DNA of 7,986 nucleotides from JARRKU01 sp050288425 (GTDB taxonomy: Bacteria; Desulfobacterota; Desulfobacteria; Desulfobacterales; Desulfosarcinaceae): NCBI GenBank assembly GCA_050288425.1, contig JBNKDU010000127.1:1-7986 (forward strand), written 5' to 3'. Both the position numbers and the translations under genes were made by a program. Positions 5,576 to 7,986 of this stretch are shown here, piece by piece. The notes below the pieces were generated by a model. It ran no database searches, had not been told where the DNA came from, and worked only from the letters and a program-made list of their open reading frames with translations. Position 1 is the first letter of the stretch; each line of letters starts with the position of its first letter.

Positions 5576-7986
5576 GTGGCGCAGAAAGCAAAAATCATCG
5601 AGACACACCAGGGCGACATCGATTTGACGGCATACGCCTGGGACGAGGAGCGCTTATCAGAGGCCATCCAGGCGCAACAGCCCATGAACGATCAGCAGGC
5701 GCGGTCCATCAGCCGGTTCGTTCGCCAGGCCATCGAAGAGCTGAAGATCCACCGCATCACCGCGCCGGTGGTGGATGCGGTGCTCAACGACACGCTGGAG
5801 CAGCACGGCCTGCCCCGGATCACCCGCGTGCCGCTGGAGAAGCACCTCTTCATCCGCAACGGCCTCCGGCTTTCGGATAACGCCCGGACCGTGCTGGAGA
5901 GGCGCTACCTGCGCAAGGACGCCGACGGCAAGCCCATCGAGTCGGCCGCCCAGATGATGCGCCGCGTGGCCCGGCACATCGCCGAAGCCGAGAGGAACTA
6001 CGGACCCGACGCCGACCTCGAGGCCGTGGAGGAGAAGTTCTATGACCTGATGACCGAATTCAAGTTCCTGCCCAACTCGCCCACCCTGATGAACGCCGGC
6101 CGCAGCCTCGGGCAGTTGGCCGCCTGCTTCGTGCTGCCGGTGGCAGACAGCATGGAGGGGATCTTCGAAACTCTCAAGAACGCGGCCATCATCCATAAGT
6201 CCGGGGGCGGTACCGGCTTCTCCTTCTCCCGCCTGCGCCCCACCAACAGCACCGTGGGCACCACCGGCGGCGTGGCTTCCGGGCCGGTATCGTTCATGAA
6301 GATCTTCAATACCGCCACGGAACAGGTCAAGCAGGGCGGCACCCGCCGGGGAGCCAACATGGCCATCCTCCAGGTGGACCATCCCGACATCCTGGAGTTC
6401 ATCTATTGCAAGTCCCGCAACGACGAATTGAACAATTTCAATATCTCCGTGGGAATCACCGACGGTTTCATGGAGGCCGTGGAGAAGGGGGGCGCCTATC
6501 CCCTGGTGGATCCGCGGGACGGCCGCGACGCCGGTTCGCTGGATGCCCGGGAGGTGTACGATGCCCTGGTGCAACAGGCCTGGGAGAACGGAGACCCCGG
6601 CATCGTCTTCCTCGATCGCATGAACCGCGACAACCCCACCCCCGCCATCGGCCGCATCGAGAGCACCAACCCCTGCGGCGAACAGCCCTTGCTGCCCATG
6701 GAAGCCTGTAATCTGGGTTCCATAAACCTGGCCAAGTGCCTCACCACCCAAGACCAAACCTGCACTGTCGATTACGAAGCCTTGCGGCGAATCGTCCGGA
6801 CATCGGTCCATTTCCTGGACAACACTATCGACATGTCCCTCTACCCGCTACCGGCCATCGATACCATGGTGAAGGGCAACCGCAAGGTCGGCCTGGGCGT
6901 GATGGGGTGTGCCGATCTGCTTTACCGCCTGGGCGTGCCCTACAACTCCGAAGGCGCTCTTTCCCTGGCCGAGGAGATCATGGCTTTCATCCAGGCCGAA
7001 GCCCACGCGGCTTCCCGGGATCTGGCCGAACGGCGCGGTCCCTTTTTCAATGTCAAAAAGAGCATTTACAAAGATGAATCCCGGCCGCCGCGAAACGCCA
7101 CCCTGACGACCATTGCGCCGACGGGAACCTTGAGTATCATCGCCAATTGCTCCAGTGGTATCGAACCGCTTTTTGCCTTGAGCTTCGTGCGCAACGTCAT
7201 GGACAACGACCGGCTCACCGAAGTCAACCCGATTTTCGAGGAAGTAGCCAAGAAACGCGGATTCTACTCTCCCGAGCTGATGGAGAACATTGCCGGGACC
7301 GGCAGCATCAAGGACATCGAAGGCATCCCGCAGGACGTCAAGGAGGTTTTTGTCACCGCCCATGATGTTTCGCCTCGTTGGCACATTCGCATGCAGGCCG
7401 CATTTCAGAAGCATACCGACAACGCCGTTTCGAAGACCGTCAATCTGCCCCACGACGCCACGGTGGAGGATGTACGCAAGATATACGACCTGGCGCATCA
7501 GTTGGGTTGCAAGGGGGTGACCATCTATCGAGACGGCAGCAAGGAACACCAGGTTCTCTCCACCAGCGCCGGTGCGGCCTCGTCCGACGCAAAAAGCGCC
7601 GGAACCCAGGAACGTCCTGAAACCCTGGAGGGCTTCACCACCAAAATAAAAACCGGACTGGGACGCCTATATGTCACGGTCACCGAGTTCAATGGACAGC
7701 CCTTCGAAGTTTTTGCCACTATCGGCAAATCCGGACGCTCCACAACCGCCAAGACCGAGGCCATCGGCAGACTGGTTTCCCTGGCCTTGCGCAGCGGGGT
7801 TAAAACCCGGGATATCGTCGAACAGCTCAAAGGTATTGGCGGTGAACATCCAATTTTCCAGAACGGCGGCCTGGTGCTCTCTATTCCCGACGCCATCGCC
7901 CGGGTTCTGGAAAACCGTTACCTCAAGGGAAAAGAGACAAAAAAAAGCCGAGTGAGCAGCCTTATCGGCGCAACATGCCCCGAATG
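5576..7986 (+). CDS. nrdJ: Adenosylcobalamin-dependent (class II) ribonucleotide reductase NrdJ, C-terminus cut by window edge
   Basis: This enzyme uses adenosylcobalamin to make a thiyl radical and reduce ribonucleotides, with or without O2. The 803 visible residues include the class II barrel: C184 in QLAACF and C378 in MEACNLGS form the redox pair, and NPCGE gives N365, thiyl C367 and E369. IAPTGTLS (513-520) is the phosphate-binding loop. A Ser/Ala-rich linker (about 660-680) leads to a TSCPD-type domain (about 687-755). The last codons read ATCPE followed by TG, which fits the start of the usual C-terminal CPxC zinc tail. The first 100 residues lack the KRDG motif of an ATP-cone but resemble its second half. 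The start is GTG. It is divergent from nrdDG and probably shares NrdR control. Confidence 0.95.
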   Translation, partial: MAQKAKIIETHQGDIDLTAYAWDEERLSEAIQAQQPMNDQQARSISRFVRQAIEELKIHRITAPVVDAVLNDTLEQHGLPRITRVPLEKHLFIRNGLRLSDNARTVLERRYLRKDADGKPIESAAQMMRRVARHIAEAERNYGPDADLEAVEEKFYDLMTEFKFLPNSPTLMNAGRSLGQLAACFVLPVADSMEGIFETLKNAAIIHKSGGGTGFSFSRLRPTNSTVGTTGGVASGPVSFMKIFNTATEQVKQGGTRRGANMAILQVDHPDILEFIYCKSRNDELNNFNISVGITDGFMEAVEKGGAYPLVDPRDGRDAGSLDAREVYDALVQQAWENGDPGIVFLDRMNRDNPTPAIGRIESTNPCGEQPLLPMEACNLGSINLAKCLTTQDQTCTVDYEALRRIVRTSVHFLDNTIDMSLYPLPAIDTMVKGNRKVGLGVMGCADLLYRLGVPYNSEGALSLAEEIMAFIQAEAHAASRDLAERRGPFFNVKKSIYKDESRPPRNATLTTIAPTGTLSIIANCSSGIEPLFALSFVRNVMDNDRLTEVNPIFEEVAKKRGFYSPELMENIAGTGSIKDIEGIPQDVKEVFVTAHDVSPRWHIRMQAAFQKHTDNAVSKTVNLPHDATVEDVRKIYDLAHQLGCKGVTIYRDGSKEHQVLSTSAGAASSDAKSAGTQERPETLEGFTTKIKTGLGRLYVTVTEFNGQPFEVFATIGKSGRSTTAKTEAIGRLVSLALRSGVKTRDIVEQLKGIGGEHPIFQNGGLVLSIPDAIARVLENRYLKGKETKKSRVSSLIGATCPE

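Noticed and set aside
5657..6811. 384-codon minus-strand open frame inside nrdJ
   Set aside because: It is a composition shadow of nrdJ, rich in Gly, His and Val, with no supporting ribosome binding site or family resemblance.
1..7986. Mobile element, CRISPR array, defence or toxin-antitoxin module
   Set aside because: No transposase or integrase motifs, terminal repeats, regularly spaced repeats or RNA genes were seen; all long coding frames are core metabolic enzymes.

Overview
The window is GC-rich bacterial chromosome with four protein genes in ordinary, tightly conserved families. It shows no mobile element, CRISPR array, rRNA or tRNA. Two O2-independent ribonucleotide reductase (RNR) systems lie side by side: a class III glycyl-radical enzyme with its activase, and a class II cobalamin-dependent enzyme. 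With an AMP-forming short-chain acyl-CoA synthetase alongside, this suggests an anaerobe or facultative anaerobe, plausibly a sulfate-reducer-like member of Desulfobacterota. The lineage is an inference, not a sequence match.

Layout. Positions 1-1838 (minus) hold a PrpE-like propionyl/acetyl-CoA synthetase that lacks only its last residues at the window edge. Positions 1839-2270 hold its leader and a good sigma-70-type promoter overlaid by a 10-bp direct repeat, with a 13-bp palindrome upstream. Positions 2271-2963 (nrdG) and 2973-5195 (nrdD) form a two-gene minus-strand operon with a 9-base gap. Positions 5196-5575 are a divergent control region. Positions 5576-7986 (plus) hold nrdJ, which runs off the window inside its C-terminal zinc-binding tail.

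How they work together. NrdG uses S-adenosylmethionine to put a glycyl radical on NrdD, which reduces ribonucleotides under strict anoxia. NrdJ does the same job with adenosylcobalamin and neither needs nor is destroyed by O2. The 380-bp region between them holds two NrdR-box-like sites with centres 31 bp apart, the usual NrdR geometry. This suggests one NrdR repressor, encoded elsewhere, controls both directions. The nrdD leader also carries two consecutive inverted repeats: a 9-bp hairpin that pairs fully only in the nrdD-sense RNA, then a perfect 18-bp palindrome. The acyl-CoA synthetase appears to be a separate transcription unit.

I see no undescribed protein system. The points most worth a second look are the architecture of the divergent RNR control region, an unusual C-terminal tail on NrdD, a degenerate ATP-cone-like N-terminus on NrdJ, and the operator-like repeats at the synthetase promoter.
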